From JAICQM01 sp963781555 (GTDB taxonomy: Bacteria > Chloroflexota > Limnocylindria > QHBO01): DNA of 64,000 bases. A model generated the notes under the pieces. That model was not told where the DNA came from. It was given only the letters and a program-made list of their open reading frames with translations, and made no database searches. Made by a program: the position numbers and the translations under genes. The stretch is taken from assembly GCA_963781555.1 (NCBI GenBank), contig CAWAGB010000003.1, positions 62,001-126,000 on the forward strand. Direction: 5' to 3'. Below, one piece after another: positions 16,799 to 26,104 of this stretch. Position 1 is the first letter of the stretch. The number at the start of each line of letters is the position of its first letter.

Positions 16799-18229
16799 TC
16801 AGCGCGCGTAGCGCACGCCGCCGCCGCGTCGCTCCTTGTTGAGGCGTCGGTTGAGGTGCAGGCCCTCCAGCACGAACTCGACTGCCGAGGCGACCCCGGC
16901 TGGTGACTCCCCGACCTCCAGCCGCCCGATGGCGCGCCGCAGCTCGGGAAGCTCTGCCACCAGCCGCTCATGCGCGGCGGAGGGCACCATGTCGCCAACC
17001 TCGGCCTCCGCCCCTTCATCGAAGCGCTCGAGCAGCGGCGCCAGCTCGCTGACTGCCACCCGCCGGTTGAAGACGTTGATCACTGCGCGCGCCACCAGCT
17101 TGTCGATGACCCGGTCCTCCCGCGTCTCGTCGCCCAGCGTCTCGAGCTCGATCTTGCCGGCAGTCGAGGCGACCACCGCGGAGAGGTCGCTGATGCGCGG
17201 CGCGGCGCTCGGCTCGTCGAGCCGCACGGCGCGCTTGGTCGCCGCTGCCACGAGGGTTTCGAGGTTGGAGATGCTCACGCGAACGCTCACCCCGGAGCGC
17301 TGGCTGACCTCGGTCGAGCGGCGCGCCAACTGCGACAGCTCCGCGAGCACCTCGCGCATGAATCCGGGCACCTCGACCGGCCGTACCTCGCCCGCCTCGT
17401 CGTCGCTGAAGGCCAGGCGCTCCTGCTCCATGATCGCCATCTCGGTCTCGACGTCCGCGGGATAGTGGGTCCGGATCTGGGCGCCGAAGCGATCCTTGAG
17501 GGGGGTGATGATGCGGCCGCGGCTGGTGTAGTCCTCCGGGTTGGCGCTGGCGATCACGAAGAGGTCGAGCTCGAGGCGCACCGTGTAGCCACGCACCTGG
17601 ACGTCGCGCTCCTCCATCACGTTCAGCAGGCTGACCTGGATCCGCTCCGCGAGGTCCGGCAGCTCGTTGAGCGCGAAGATGCCGCGGTTGGCGCGCGGCA
17701 GCATCCCGTAGTGGATCGTGAGCGCATCCGACAGATAGCGGCCCTCCGCAACCTTCACCGGGTCCACCTCCCCGATCAGATCGGCGACGCTGATATCCGG
17801 TGTCGAGAGCTTCTCCGCGTAGCGCTCGTCACGGTGGATCCAGGCGATGGGTGTCTCGTCGGCCCGCTCGGCAACCAGGGCCCGGGCAAACGGTGAGACG
17901 GGGGCGAACGGATCGTCCCGCAGCTCGGCCCCCGCGACGGCGGGGATCCACTCGTCCAAGAGGGTGGTGAGGGCCCGCGCGATGCGGCTCTTGGCCTGTC
18001 CGCGCTCCCCGAGCAGGATGACGTCCTGTCCCGCAAGGATGGCGTTCTCGAGCTGAGGCAGCACCGTCCCGTCGTAGCCCAGGATGCCGGCCAGCAGCGG
18101 CTCGCGGCGCGTCAGGCGCCTGATGAGATTGGCGCGCAGCTCGGCGCGCACGCTACGCGGCCGATACCCCGATTCACGCAGCCCGCGCAGGGTGCTGATG
18201 GTCGGGCGGGTCGAGGGATCAGGTGTCAC
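16799..18229 (-). CDS. MoxR/magnesium-chelatase-type AAA+ ATPase
   Basis: This 476-residue AAA+ ATPase resembles ChlI/BchI and MoxR. Walker A is GERGQAKS (residues 74-81). The Walker B position reads IFALNEL (184-190), with Asn where most AAA+ proteins have Asp, followed by PDLAERIQVSLLNVMEERDV. Sensor 1 is VIASANPEDYTSRG. The N-terminal 45 residues and the C-terminal helical lid are present, so it is full length. ATG 18229 overlaps the stop of the NTPase gene upstream, and the VWA gene follows by 17 bases, giving a three-gene cassette. The biochemical role is inferred from MoxR-VWA systems in general. Confidence 0.87.
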   Translation of the reverse strand: MTPDPSTRPTISTLRGLRESGYRPRSVRAELRANLIRRLTRREPLLAGILGYDGTVLPQLENAILAGQDVILLGERGQAKSRIARALTTLLDEWIPAVAGAELRDDPFAPVSPFARALVAERADETPIAWIHRDERYAEKLSTPDISVADLIGEVDPVKVAEGRYLSDALTIHYGMLPRANRGIFALNELPDLAERIQVSLLNVMEERDVQVRGYTVRLELDLFVIASANPEDYTSRGRIITPLKDRFGAQIRTHYPADVETEMAIMEQERLAFSDDEAGEVRPVEVPGFMREVLAELSQLARRSTEVSQRSGVSVRVSISNLETLVAAATKRAVRLDEPSAAPRISDLSAVVASTAGKIELETLGDETREDRVIDKLVARAVINVFNRRVAVSELAPLLERFDEGAEAEVGDMVPSAAHERLVAELPELRRAIGRLEVGESPAGVASAVEFVLEGLHLNRRLNKERRGGGVRYAR

Positions 18230-19119
18230 GGGGCAGCTCCATAGTCTGCGAGCGCCATCGAGACACTCACCGGGTCGCAGGCGCCGCGCTCGGCCAGCGC
18301 GGCGAGGAAGGCGGACCGATGCGCCAGCTCGGCCTCGAGGGCCGCGGGCGCACAGTCCAGGCTGGCCGCGAGGACGGCGTAGGCCGCGGGATCGTGCACC
18401 AGCGGCCGATGAGCCCGGCCGCCGTCGTCAGGGAGGAACGGCGGCTCCGGCAGGCGCTGCGCGCCGGTCAGGGAAGGTGACCGCTCCCCGTCGAGGGCGG
18501 CGAGACGCACGGGTGCCAGGACACCGTGCTCGTCGAGGTGCAGGTGCCACGCTTCCTCGACGCGGCGGTACATGCCGGCTGGGGTCTGGTAGGCCGACCA
18601 TTGCAGGTAGATGGTGAGCCCGGCCAGGTCGGCATCGGTCGCGCCAAGGTCGTCGCGCAGGGTGCTGAGCGCCTCGGGCAGCGAATCGGCGTGCATCGTT
18701 GCGCCCAGTCCGTAGCCGCTGCCGGCGAGGCGCAGTGCGCCCTGCGCCGCACGACCCCAGACATAGACCGGCAGGTGGTCGCTCATCTCGTTGATGAGCA
18801 GGTAACCGCGTTCGGCCGGCACGTCATCGGTCCAGTCGAAGTCGGCGAACCAGCCGCGCAGGAAGATGCCCACCGTCCCCTCCGGGAGGAAGTCGACGAG
18901 CGCGGAAAGGGTCGTCGTCTTGCCGGCCTGCGGTGCCTCACTGCTGAGCATCACGCTGCGGCGGCGAGCCACCACGGCCCAGAGGGTGGCCATCAGCCGC
19001 CCGTCGAGCGCGCCGGAGCCAACGATCTCGACGGCGCTCATTGGCTGCGGAGGCGACCAGTGGTAGCCCCACCATCCCTCGGGGAAGCGGTTCACCCAGG
19101 CGCTCAGCGAGCCGGACAT
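18226..19119 (-). CDS. P-loop NTPase related to type II/IV secretion (PilT/GspE-like) ATPases
   Basis: This 297-residue protein has a P-loop EAPQAGKTTT (residues 61-70), a hydrophobic strand ending in acid LLINEMSD (107-114) and a GLGATMHADSLPEAL segment (138-151). The last resembles the His box of PilT/GspE/VirB11 secretion ATPases. It lacks the usual N-terminal domains and a canonical Asp box, so it is a divergent relative. ATG 19119 was chosen because upstream sequence is Arg/Ser-rich and runs into the divergent gene. It opens the cassette with the MoxR and VWA genes (ATGA overlap). No pilus or secretion genes are nearby. Confidence 0.7.
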   Translation of the reverse strand: MSGSLSAWVNRFPEGWWGYHWSPPQPMSAVEIVGSGALDGRLMATLWAVVARRRSVMLSSEAPQAGKTTTLSALVDFLPEGTVGIFLRGWFADFDWTDDVPAERGYLLINEMSDHLPVYVWGRAAQGALRLAGSGYGLGATMHADSLPEALSTLRDDLGATDADLAGLTIYLQWSAYQTPAGMYRRVEEAWHLHLDEHGVLAPVRLAALDGERSPSLTGAQRLPEPPFLPDDGGRAHRPLVHDPAAYAVLAASLDCAPAALEAELAHRSAFLAALAERGACDPVSVSMALADYGAAP

Positions 19120-19167
19120 CGTGGCGGCCACGGTACGCGGGGGACGAGGCGCCTGCAACCGACCCGC

Positions 19168-19173
19168 TAGGCT
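19168..19173 (+). promoter_or_regulatory. Leaderless -10 element TAGGCT
   Basis: TAGGCT ends seven bases before GTG 19181 and supports that GTG as the start of the GT87-like gene. Confidence 0.4.
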
Positions 19174-19180
19174 GCGCTGC

Positions 19181-20101
19181 GTGGAGCTGCTGCATCGCCG
19201 TCGAGCCTGGACCGAGGCCGCGCTGTGGGCACTGGCCGTCATTGGCGCTCTCAGCTTCGCCACGTACCTGGTCGACATCATCGCCCTCGATGGGGGGACC
19301 GGCTTCGACCTGCACGCCTACCTCGTCGCGGGACGTCACGCGCTCGAGGGCGCGCCACTGTACGGGGCACCCGGAATCGGCGACTACGCGGCTTACCGCT
19401 ACCCGCCGACCTTCGCCTACCTGGCCATCCCGCTGGCCCTGCCGCCCGAGATGGTCGTCACCTGGGCGTATCGCGCCGCCTGTCTCGTCTGCGTGCGCTA
19501 TCTCACCGGATCATGGCGATGGACGGGAGTCGCGCTGCTCTTCCAGCCGCTGCAGATCGAGCTGGTGGCACTCAACGTCACCCTCCCGATCGCGGCCATC
19601 GCCCGTGCCGCGCTGCGCCGCTCGGCGCCGGCCGGCGCGCTCCTGCCGGCGACGGCCGCTCTGAAGAACGGGACCGCCCTGCTCCTCCCGTTCGTGTGGC
19701 GCTGGCAGCCGGAGCTCCGGCGTCCGATGCTGATCGGGATGGTCGCCATGCTGGCCGCGTTCGGGCTGCATGCCCTGCTGATGCCGGCCCAGTGGACCGA
19801 CTACGTCGCCTCGCTGGTCCAGCAGTCCGGCACGCCCAACCGAGGGCCCGGGGTGCTCAACCAGCTGCTGATCCTGATTCCCTCGACGCTGTGGGACTTC
19901 GTCGTGCGCTTCGCCATCTGCGCACTGCTGGCGGCGGTCGCGGTGTGGCGCGGCTGGGGGTGGCTCGCCTTCGCCGCTGCTGCCCTGGCGGTCCCGACCC
20001 TGTGGGTTGCGCGCCTTGCCGCGCTGGTCGGTGTGCCGCGCCTCTGGTGGGAGGGGCGGATCAGCCGCGCAGGATCCTCCGCTGGAGCGCCGCGCGCATG
20101 A
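19181..20101 (+). CDS. GT87/DUF2029-like polyprenol-phosphate glycosyltransferase, membrane protein
   Basis: This 306-residue, roughly eight-helix membrane protein resembles DUF2029/GT87 mannosyltransferases that use polyprenyl-phosphate sugars on the outer face of the membrane. The acidic motif after the first helix, DGGTGFDLHAYLVAGRHAL, matches the conserved catalytic-loop region. YRYPPTFAYLAIPLAL and ATAALKNGTALLLPFVW are typical later segments. It is shorter than most members (about 400 residues), so the C-terminal helices may be reduced. The start is GTG 19181, seven bases after a TAGGCT -10. The 3' end overlaps a convergent gene by 41 bases. Confidence 0.72.
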   Translation: MELLHRRRAWTEAALWALAVIGALSFATYLVDIIALDGGTGFDLHAYLVAGRHALEGAPLYGAPGIGDYAAYRYPPTFAYLAIPLALPPEMVVTWAYRAACLVCVRYLTGSWRWTGVALLFQPLQIELVALNVTLPIAAIARAALRRSAPAGALLPATAALKNGTALLLPFVWRWQPELRRPMLIGMVAMLAAFGLHALLMPAQWTDYVASLVQQSGTPNRGPGVLNQLLILIPSTLWDFVVRFAICALLAAVAVWRGWGWLAFAAAALAVPTLWVARLAALVGVPRLWWEGRISRAGSSAGAPRA

Positions 20102-20513
20102 TGAAGATGGCTCGCATCGCAACGCCCGCCGCCGCGTCGACGGCTACCCCGAGGGGGCCATCCGGGCCGACGTGGTAGTCGATCTCGTCGATCACCCAGG
20201 TGCCACGGCGCGCGGCCTCGAAGGCATGGGTGTGATCGAACCGGCGCATGGGGCCCGAGACGGTCTGGTCGCGAAACCGACTGCCCGGCACATGCTCGAC
20301 GAGCCGCACCGTCCATGAGCCCAGCATCCACGGACCGATGCCGTACCGAAACGTGAACTCGCTCCCCTCCTGCGGCGGATCGGGTTCGACCCGGTCGACG
20401 ATGATCGAGGCCGGAGGCGGGCTGAGCCTCGCCAGGTTGCGCGGTTGGTCGAAGAAGGCGAACACCTCGTCGACCGGCGCCGACACCCAGGCACGGCTGC
20501 GAATGCGAGGCAC
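20061..20513 (-). CDS. SRPBCC (START/Bet v 1-like) ligand-binding protein
   Basis: This 150-residue protein has the SRPBCC pattern. It begins with SRAWVSAPVDEVFAFFDQPR, then NLARLSPPP, a GTWVIDEIDYHVGPDGPLG strand pair, and a long C-terminal helix rich in Ala and Arg. These proteins bind hydrophobic ligands and include coenzyme Q-binding and cyclase-type members. The start is a GTG five bases after the aldehyde dehydrogenase stop, so it is the second gene of that transcript. Ligand and function are unknown. Confidence 0.75.
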   Translation of the reverse strand: MPRIRSRAWVSAPVDEVFAFFDQPRNLARLSPPPASIIVDRVEPDPPQEGSEFTFRYGIGPWMLGSWTVRLVEHVPGSRFRDQTVSGPMRRFDHTHAFEAARRGTWVIDEIDYHVGPDGPLGVAVDAAAGVAMRAIFIMRAALQRRILRG

Positions 20514-20518
20514 GCCGC

Positions 20519-22009
20519 TCAGGCGCCGAACGGGTTGACGGGCTTGGCGCTGGTGCCGACCAGGATCGCCTTCGTCTCCGTGTACAGGTCGAGCGCATCA
20601 ATCGACTGCTCGCGGCCGTAGCCGGAGTCCTTGAAGCCTCCGAACGGGATGCCCGGGAAGGCGACGAACGGCGTGTTGATACTGACAGCCCCGGAGCGGA
20701 TCTTCTGGCCGAGCCGGTGCCCACGTGCCGAGTCGCCGGTCCAGACGGTCGCCGCCAGGCCGTAGCGAACGTTGTTGGCCAGGCGGAGCGCGTCGGCCTC
20801 ATCGGTGAAGCGGGTCAGGGTAACGACCGGTCCGAAGATCTCCTCCTGGGCGACGCTCCAGGCGTTGTCCACGCCACCGATGACGGTCGGCTTGACGAAG
20901 GCGGCGGCATCCAGGCCATCCTGGAGCTCGCCGCCGAGATCGCCGCCGGCCAGCAGCTCTCCCCCCTCCTTCAGGCCATCCTCGATACGGCCGCGGACCT
21001 TTGCCGCGTGCTCGCGGCTGATGAGCGAACCGACCTGCGTCGTCTCTCCCAGCGGATCGCCGACCCGCAGCGAGGACGCCTTGGCGGCGAATGCCCCGGC
21101 GAACGCGTCGTAGATCGAGTCCTGCACCAGCAGCCGCGACCGCGCCTCGCAGGACTGGCCGGCCGAGTAGTAGATCCCCCATAGCGAGCCGTTGACGGCG
21201 GCCTCGAGGTCCGCATCGGCGAACACGACGTTCGGCGACTTGCCGCCGAGCTCCAGCGAGACGCGCTTCAGCGTCTCAGCCGCGGCCGCGGCGATGCGGC
21301 GCCCCGTGACCGTCTCGCCGGTGAAGGCGACCTTGTCGATCCCCGCGTGCCGCGCCATGGCCTCTCCGACCTCGTCGCCGGGACCGGTCACCACGTTCAG
21401 CACGCCGGCCGGGATGCCCGCCTCGAGAGCCAGCTCGCCCAGGCGAATGGCGGTCAGCGGGGTGGCCGATGCGGGCTTGAGGATCATGGTGCAGCCGGTT
21501 GCCAGCGCCGGCGCCACCTTCCAGGCGGCCATCATGAGCGGGTAGTTCCACGGGATGATGGCGCCCACCACGCCCACCGGCTCGCGCAGGGTGTAGGTCA
21601 CCACCGACGGGTTGACAACGTGCGAGCGGCCGTAGACGTGCTGCGCCAGCCCGGCGAACAGCTCGAGCGTCGCCACGCCCGTCTTCAGCTCGGCGAGGCA
21701 CTGCCAGCGCGCCTTGCCGTTGTTGCGGCTCTCGAGGGTCGCCAGCTCGTCGGCGTTGGCGTCGAGCAGGTCGGCCAGCTTCAGCAGCATCCGCGAGCGC
21801 TTGGCGGGCGAGGTCTTCGCCCAGGCGCCCTCGAGCGCGCCGCGAGCCGCGGTGACAGCCGCATCGACATCGGTCGCGGCACCTCGCGCGACGCTGCCGA
21901 GCTCGGTGCCGGTAGCCGGGGAGAAGGTGGTGAAGGTGGCGCCGGAGGTGGCGTCGCGCAGCTCGCCGTCGATCAGGAGACGGCCCTGGTGGGTGGTCGC
22001 ATCGGTCAT
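20519..22009 (-). CDS. NAD(P)-dependent aldehyde dehydrogenase
   Basis: This 496-residue enzyme oxidises an aldehyde to its acid. Key motifs are IIPWNYPLMMAAWKVAPALA near residue 155, the general-base Glu in LELGGKSPNVVF, and the nucleophilic Cys in YSAGQSCEARS. EEIFGPVVTLTRF and PFGGFKDSGYGREQS complete the family signature. ATG 22009 is preferred over ATG 22015 because a TACCAT -10 sits exactly seven bases upstream. It resembles betaine/gamma-aminobutyraldehyde-type dehydrogenases in length, but substrate cannot be assigned; with the distant polyamine operon an aminoaldehyde is possible. Confidence 0.9.
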   Translation of the reverse strand: MTDATTHQGRLLIDGELRDATSGATFTTFSPATGTELGSVARGAATDVDAAVTAARGALEGAWAKTSPAKRSRMLLKLADLLDANADELATLESRNNGKARWQCLAELKTGVATLELFAGLAQHVYGRSHVVNPSVVTYTLREPVGVVGAIIPWNYPLMMAAWKVAPALATGCTMILKPASATPLTAIRLGELALEAGIPAGVLNVVTGPGDEVGEAMARHAGIDKVAFTGETVTGRRIAAAAAETLKRVSLELGGKSPNVVFADADLEAAVNGSLWGIYYSAGQSCEARSRLLVQDSIYDAFAGAFAAKASSLRVGDPLGETTQVGSLISREHAAKVRGRIEDGLKEGGELLAGGDLGGELQDGLDAAAFVKPTVIGGVDNAWSVAQEEIFGPVVTLTRFTDEADALRLANNVRYGLAATVWTGDSARGHRLGQKIRSGAVSINTPFVAFPGIPFGGFKDSGYGREQSIDALDLYTETKAILVGTSAKPVNPFGA

Positions 22010-22016
22010 GTGCACG

Positions 22017-22022
22017 ATGGTA
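22017..22022 (-). promoter_or_regulatory. Leaderless -10 element TACCAT (aldehyde dehydrogenase)
   Basis: TACCAT on the minus strand ends seven bases before ATG 22009. It is back to back with the plus-strand element at 22030-22035, so one 32-bp divergent gap holds two start-proximal promoters. Confidence 0.5.
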
Positions 22023-22029
22023 GAGCACG

Positions 22030-22035
22030 TATCAT
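22030..22035 (+). promoter_or_regulatory. Leaderless -10 element TATCAT (GNAT gene)
   Basis: TATCAT ends six bases before ATG 22042, divergent to the aldehyde dehydrogenase element. Confidence 0.45.
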
Positions 22036-22041
22036 CAATGC

Positions 22042-22626
22042 ATGACGACCCCCATGCTGCGCGGACATCGCGTGTGGCTGCGGATGATCGAGAAGGCCGA
22101 CGTGCTGGCCACCGATATCGACGATCGCGAGCTCGGTCACTACGCCGGCTTCAAGTTCTCGTTCAGCAACGACATGGTCGACGGCTGGTTCCGCGAGCTG
22201 ACCGAGGAGATGGGCTCGGGTGCCGCCTACCAGTTCACGATCTGCCCGCTCGGCTCGCGGGAGTGCATCGGCGGCATCGGGCTGCGCGGCGTCGACACCG
22301 CCAACGGCAGCGCCTGGGTCAGCATCTTCCTGACCGATGCCAGCCGCTGGGGCTCCGGCATCGGCACGGATGCGATGAACGTGCTGCTCGACTTCGCCTT
22401 CGGCGAGCTGCGTCTCGAGCGCGTCTCGCTGGAGGTGTTCGACTACAACCCGCGCGCCATCCGCAGCTACGAGAAAGCCGGCTACCGGGTCGAGGTCCGG
22501 CGACGCCACGCGCGCTTCCATCGAGGCGCGTTCCATGACGTGATCAGCATGGCCATCCTGCGCGACGACTGGCTCGCCCTCGATCGCGCGCGCAGCTGGG
22601 AGCTGCCGGCGCTCGATCCCGCCTGA
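22042..22626 (+). CDS. GNAT acetyltransferase, RimJ/RimL type
   Basis: This 194-residue acetyltransferase of the RimJ/RimL branch transfers acetyl from acetyl-CoA to an N-terminus or small amine. It starts MLRGHRVWLRMIEKADV. The core has ECIGGIGLRGVDTANGSAWV, the CoA-binding RWGSGIGTDAMNVLLDFAF and the typical ERVSLEVFDYNPRAIRSYEK AGY pattern. It is full length and probably leaderless from a TATCAT -10. The substrate is unknown. Confidence 0.87.
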   Translation: MTTPMLRGHRVWLRMIEKADVLATDIDDRELGHYAGFKFSFSNDMVDGWFRELTEEMGSGAAYQFTICPLGSRECIGGIGLRGVDTANGSAWVSIFLTDASRWGSGIGTDAMNVLLDFAFGELRLERVSLEVFDYNPRAIRSYEKAGYRVEVRRRHARFHRGAFHDVISMAILRDDWLALDRARSWELPALDPA

Positions 22627-22732
22627 CCCCCCGCTCGGATCGTCACATTCGGTGCGCATCGGGCATCGTTGAACCGCGAGGCGCGCAACCAGGCTAGGTA
22701 TTGACGCACGAGATGATGAGCGACGCGCGGGG

Positions 22733-25700
22733 ATGCAACGTCGGGTACCCGTCGAGCGGGTGTCGCGCCACGGCGCGGCGCTCGTGAGCGGGCTGCTCGC
22801 CGGACTGCGGCTCGTCCTCCAGCGCGCCCGGCACGACTGGCTCGTCGTCGGCGCGGCCGCGGTCATCACCCTGCTGGCCGCCGCGTTCCTGGCGGGGGGC
22901 ATCATCTACGCGGAGGCCGTCGCCTCCGCCGGCCTGCAGCGCTCGCTGGCCACCGCCGACGCACCATCGGCGGGGCTACAGGTGCGAATGGCCGGTCCCC
23001 CGGACCTGCTGGCGCGGACGGATGCCGCCGTCCGGGACGAGGCCGCGGAGCTCTTCGCGAGCGAGGCGCCCAGCGTCCGGCGCCGCGGTGAGACCGGCTC
23101 GTGGACGCTCCCCGGCCAGGACCCGGATGCGGTCAGCGAGCTGACCGCCTTCGCGTTCCTTGACGACCTGCCCGCCCACGCGTCGCTCGTCGAGGGCGCA
23201 TGGCCGACCGGTGCCGCGGGCGACATCGAGGTGGTCCTCCACGCCGAGGCCGCTGGCAGGCTGGGGTATGCCGTGGGCGACGAGCTGGCGCTCGTCAGCC
23301 GGCTCGACCCGAATGCAACGGTCACGGCGCGCCTGGTCGGCACGTGGCTGCCGGCCGACGTCAGCGATCGCTACTGGTGGGGGGTGGAGCTCGACCTCGA
23401 AGGCGTCGAGGTGGGCCAGACTTACACCACCTGGGGACCGATGGTGCTCGACGAGTCGCGCTACGCGGACGTCGCCGCGGCGGGAGGCTCCGGCGTCGCG
23501 TGGCGTGTCTTCCCCGATCCGGCGAGAGTCACTGCGGCGCGGCTGTCTGGCATCTCGGCCGACCTCGACGGGCTGCAGGCGCGCCTGCGCACGCGAGTCG
23601 CCAGCTCGCAGCTCAACGTCGTCACGCAGCTCGGCGAGAAGCTTGCGGCTGCGGATCGGTCCCTGGTGGTAGCCCAGATGAGCGTCACCGTGCTGGCCGT
23701 TCAGCTCGCCGTGCTGGCCGGCTACGCCCTCGTGCTCACCGCCGGGCTGCTGATCGAGCAGCGGCGAGGTGAGACGGCGCTGCTTCGGGCGCGCGGCGCG
23801 GGGGCGTGGCAGCTGGGCCTGGCTGCGCTCATCGAGGCGCTCGTGCTGGCGGTGCCGGTGGCGATCGTGGCACCCCTGCTGGCGACGTGGGCACTCCTCG
23901 CCTTCAACTCGGCCGGGCCACTGCACGAGATCGGGCTCACGATCGCGCCACGCGTCACGCCCCTGGCGCAGGTGGTGGCCGCCGCCACCGCCGCGGCGTG
24001 CGCGCTCGCCCTGGCGATGCCGTCCCTGCTCCAGGGGCGGTCGTTCGTCGCGCTGCGCGCGCGGCGTGGCCGCCAGGCAAGCAGCGGGATGGTGGAGCGC
24101 GCCGGCCTCGACATCGCACTGCTCGTCATCGCCGGCGTCGGGATCTGGCAGCTGCGTGCGTTCGGTGCCCCGCTCACCGGCGCGGTGCGTGGCCAGATCG
24201 GCGTGGATCCGCTGCTCGTCGCCGCGCCGGCGATCGGCCTTCTTGCTGGAGCCGTCGTCGCACTGCGGATCCTGCCGCTCGTCGCGCGCGTCGCCGACGC
24301 GGGCATGACCCACGGCCGGGGGCTGGTGGCGTCCCTTGGTGCATGGCAGATCGCCCGCCGTCCGCTGCGCTACGCACCCGCCGCGCTGCTGTTGATCGTG
24401 ACCATGGCGCTCGGCATCTTCGCCATCTCGTATGGGCGGACGTGGGCCGTTTCGCAGGCGGACCAGGCTGCCTACCAGGTGGGGTCGGACCTGCGCGTGG
24501 TGCCGAATCGCTTCGCCGGCGCCGTGCCGTCACTCGACCTCGCTGCGGCGTACCGCGCTGCCGGCGCCACCGACGTCATGGCCGTGCACCGCGACGGCGT
24601 CACGTTCGGGGGACGGGGCGGAGGGCAGGTCCTGCTCCTCGACGCGCGCCGCGGTGACGAGGTGGTCGCCTTCCGCGACGACCTCGCCAACGACCCGTTC
24701 GGCGCCATGATGGCGCGCCTCGCGGACGCACGGCCCGAGCTCGACGTCCCCGGCCTCCCGGACACGGCTGACGGCATCGCGGTGACCGCCGCGCTGGCGG
24801 TCGACGATCCGCCGCCGTTCGACCCGGACCAGGTCCCGCAGAACCAGCGGCCCGGGCCGGTGTCGCCCTTCAGCCTGGCCGTCGTGGTGGCGGACGGCGA
24901 CGGGCTGTTCCACCGCATCGAGCTCGGTGAGATCGAGCCGGCCGCGGCGTCGACACGCCTCGAGGCCCCGCTCGTCAGCACGACGGCCGCCGGCGGCGTG
25001 CCGACCCGGCCGCTGTCGCTGGTGGCCATCGAGCTGCATGGCACTGCCGGCGACAACCGCGCCGTGGGCGGTCACCTCGATGTCATGGGTCTCGAGACGT
25101 CGGACGGAGCCGCGTGGCGTGCATGGGCCGCCGAACCGGCCGGCGGCTTTGAGGCCGTGGCCCACGAGTCGAGCGGGCAGCTCACGCTCGAGGCCGGCAT
25201 CGAGGACGCACCCGAGGGGGTGTCGGAGCGGCTGGGATTCCTCATCGGGGCAGCGCTCGACCCCCGCCGCCTCGCACCGGTGACGTGGAGCCTGCGGCCG
25301 GCGGGCGTCGCCGCCGCTCGGACGACTCCCAAGGTGCTCGTCAACGGGTCGATCCTCGCCGCCACCGACGCAGGCCTCGGCGACGACACGACGGCCGACA
25401 TCGGCTACGGGATCGTGCCGCTGCGGCTCGAGGAGGACCTCGATGCGTTTCCGACCCTGGATCCGGGTGAGGCGATCATCGTCGGCGACCTGGGCACCGT
25501 GGCGCTCGACGCCTACGTCGCGCGAGCGACGATCCTCGAGCCGGACGAGTGGTGGCTCACCGCCGACGACGCGATCGCCGTCGGGGCGGTCCTCCGCGCT
25601 TCCCCGTTCGAGAGCGCCGACACGGTCGCCAAGGTCACCCGCACTGCCGCCCTGCAGACGGATCCCGTCGCGCTCGGCATCCTGGGAGCGCTGCTGCTGG

Positions 25701-26101
25701 GCGTCGTAGCCGCGGCCGCGTTCGCAGCCATCGGATTCGCCGTCTCCACCTCCGTCGCGGCGCGGGAGCGAATGACCGAGTTCGCCGTGCTGCGTGCGCT
25801 CGGCCTGTCGCCGCGCCAGCTGGCAGGCTGGCTGTCGCTGGAGAACGCCATCCTGGTGGTGGTCAGCCTGCTCATCGGTACCGGGCTCGGCCTCCTCATC
25901 TCGTGGGTGGTGCTGCCGTTCGTGACACTCACCCAGGCCGGCGCCACACCGGTACCCGCCCTGCAGATCAGCATCCCGTGGGGGCAGATCGCGCTCCTGG
26001 AAGCGGTGGCGCTCGTCTCCCTGAGCCTGACCGTCGCTGTCCTGGCGTTCGTGCTGCGACGGGTGGGCCTCGGCTCGGCGCTGCGGATCGGCGAGGACTG
26101 A
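22733..26101 (+). CDS. Giant FtsX-type ABC transporter permease
   Basis: This 1122-residue membrane protein is a MacB/FtsX-family permease of the kind that moves or extracts lipids, peptides or lipoproteins by mechanotransmission. An N-terminal helix (about residues 37-62) precedes a large extracytoplasmic domain. A first FtsX bundle begins near residue 310 (VLAVQLAVLAGYALVLTAGL), with ERR-type coupling sequence RGETALLRARGAGAWQLG. A second extracellular region and a second bundle near 980-1120 follow (MTEFAVLRALGLSPRQLAGW). It ends three bases before the next permease, with two ATPase genes downstream. The transported substrate is unknown; nearby lipoproteins and a secreted protein are candidates. 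Confidence 0.85.
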   Translation: MQRRVPVERVSRHGAALVSGLLAGLRLVLQRARHDWLVVGAAAVITLLAAAFLAGGIIYAEAVASAGLQRSLATADAPSAGLQVRMAGPPDLLARTDAAVRDEAAELFASEAPSVRRRGETGSWTLPGQDPDAVSELTAFAFLDDLPAHASLVEGAWPTGAAGDIEVVLHAEAAGRLGYAVGDELALVSRLDPNATVTARLVGTWLPADVSDRYWWGVELDLEGVEVGQTYTTWGPMVLDESRYADVAAAGGSGVAWRVFPDPARVTAARLSGISADLDGLQARLRTRVASSQLNVVTQLGEKLAAADRSLVVAQMSVTVLAVQLAVLAGYALVLTAGLLIEQRRGETALLRARGAGAWQLGLAALIEALVLAVPVAIVAPLLATWALLAFNSAGPLHEIGLTIAPRVTPLAQVVAAATAAACALALAMPSLLQGRSFVALRARRGRQASSGMVERAGLDIALLVIAGVGIWQLRAFGAPLTGAVRGQIGVDPLLVAAPAIGLLAGAVVALRILPLVARVADAGMTHGRGLVASLGAWQIARRPLRYAPAALLLIVTMALGIFAISYGRTWAVSQADQAAYQVGSDLRVVPNRFAGAVPSLDLAAAYRAAGATDVMAVHRDGVTFGGRGGGQVLLLDARRGDEVVAFRDDLANDPFGAMMARLADARPELDVPGLPDTADGIAVTAALAVDDPPPFDPDQVPQNQRPGPVSPFSLAVVVADGDGLFHRIELGEIEPAAASTRLEAPLVSTTAAGGVPTRPLSLVAIELHGTAGDNRAVGGHLDVMGLETSDGAAWRAWAAEPAGGFEAVAHESSGQLTLEAGIEDAPEGVSERLGFLIGAALDPRRLAPVTWSLRPAGVAAARTTPKVLVNGSILAATDAGLGDDTTADIGYGIVPLRLEEDLDAFPTLDPGEAIIVGDLGTVALDAYVARATILEPDEWWLTADDAIAVGAVLRASPFESADTVAKVTRTAALQTDPVALGILGALLLGVVAAAAFAAIGFAVSTSVAARERMTEFAVLRALGLSPRQLAGWLSLENAILVVVSLLIGTGLGLLISWVVLPFVTLTQAGATPVPALQISIPWGQIALLEAVALVSLSLTVAVLAFVLRRVGLGSALRIGED

Positions 26102-26104
26102 CCG

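Noticed and set aside
14808..16811. Very long open frame opposite the VWA gene
   Set aside because: It is the antisense shadow of a gene with clear VWA motifs; its translation is Arg/His-rich with no domain.
14751..18229. Magnesium or cobalt chelatase (ChlID/CobST)
   Set aside because: The subunits resemble chelatase I and D proteins, but no large H/CobN subunit or tetrapyrrole gene is present and the third partner is a PilT-like NTPase.
22669..22700. TTGAAC/TAGGTA pair as a promoter for the giant permease
   Set aside because: The spacing is 20 bases and the -10 match is poor; I could not distinguish it from background.
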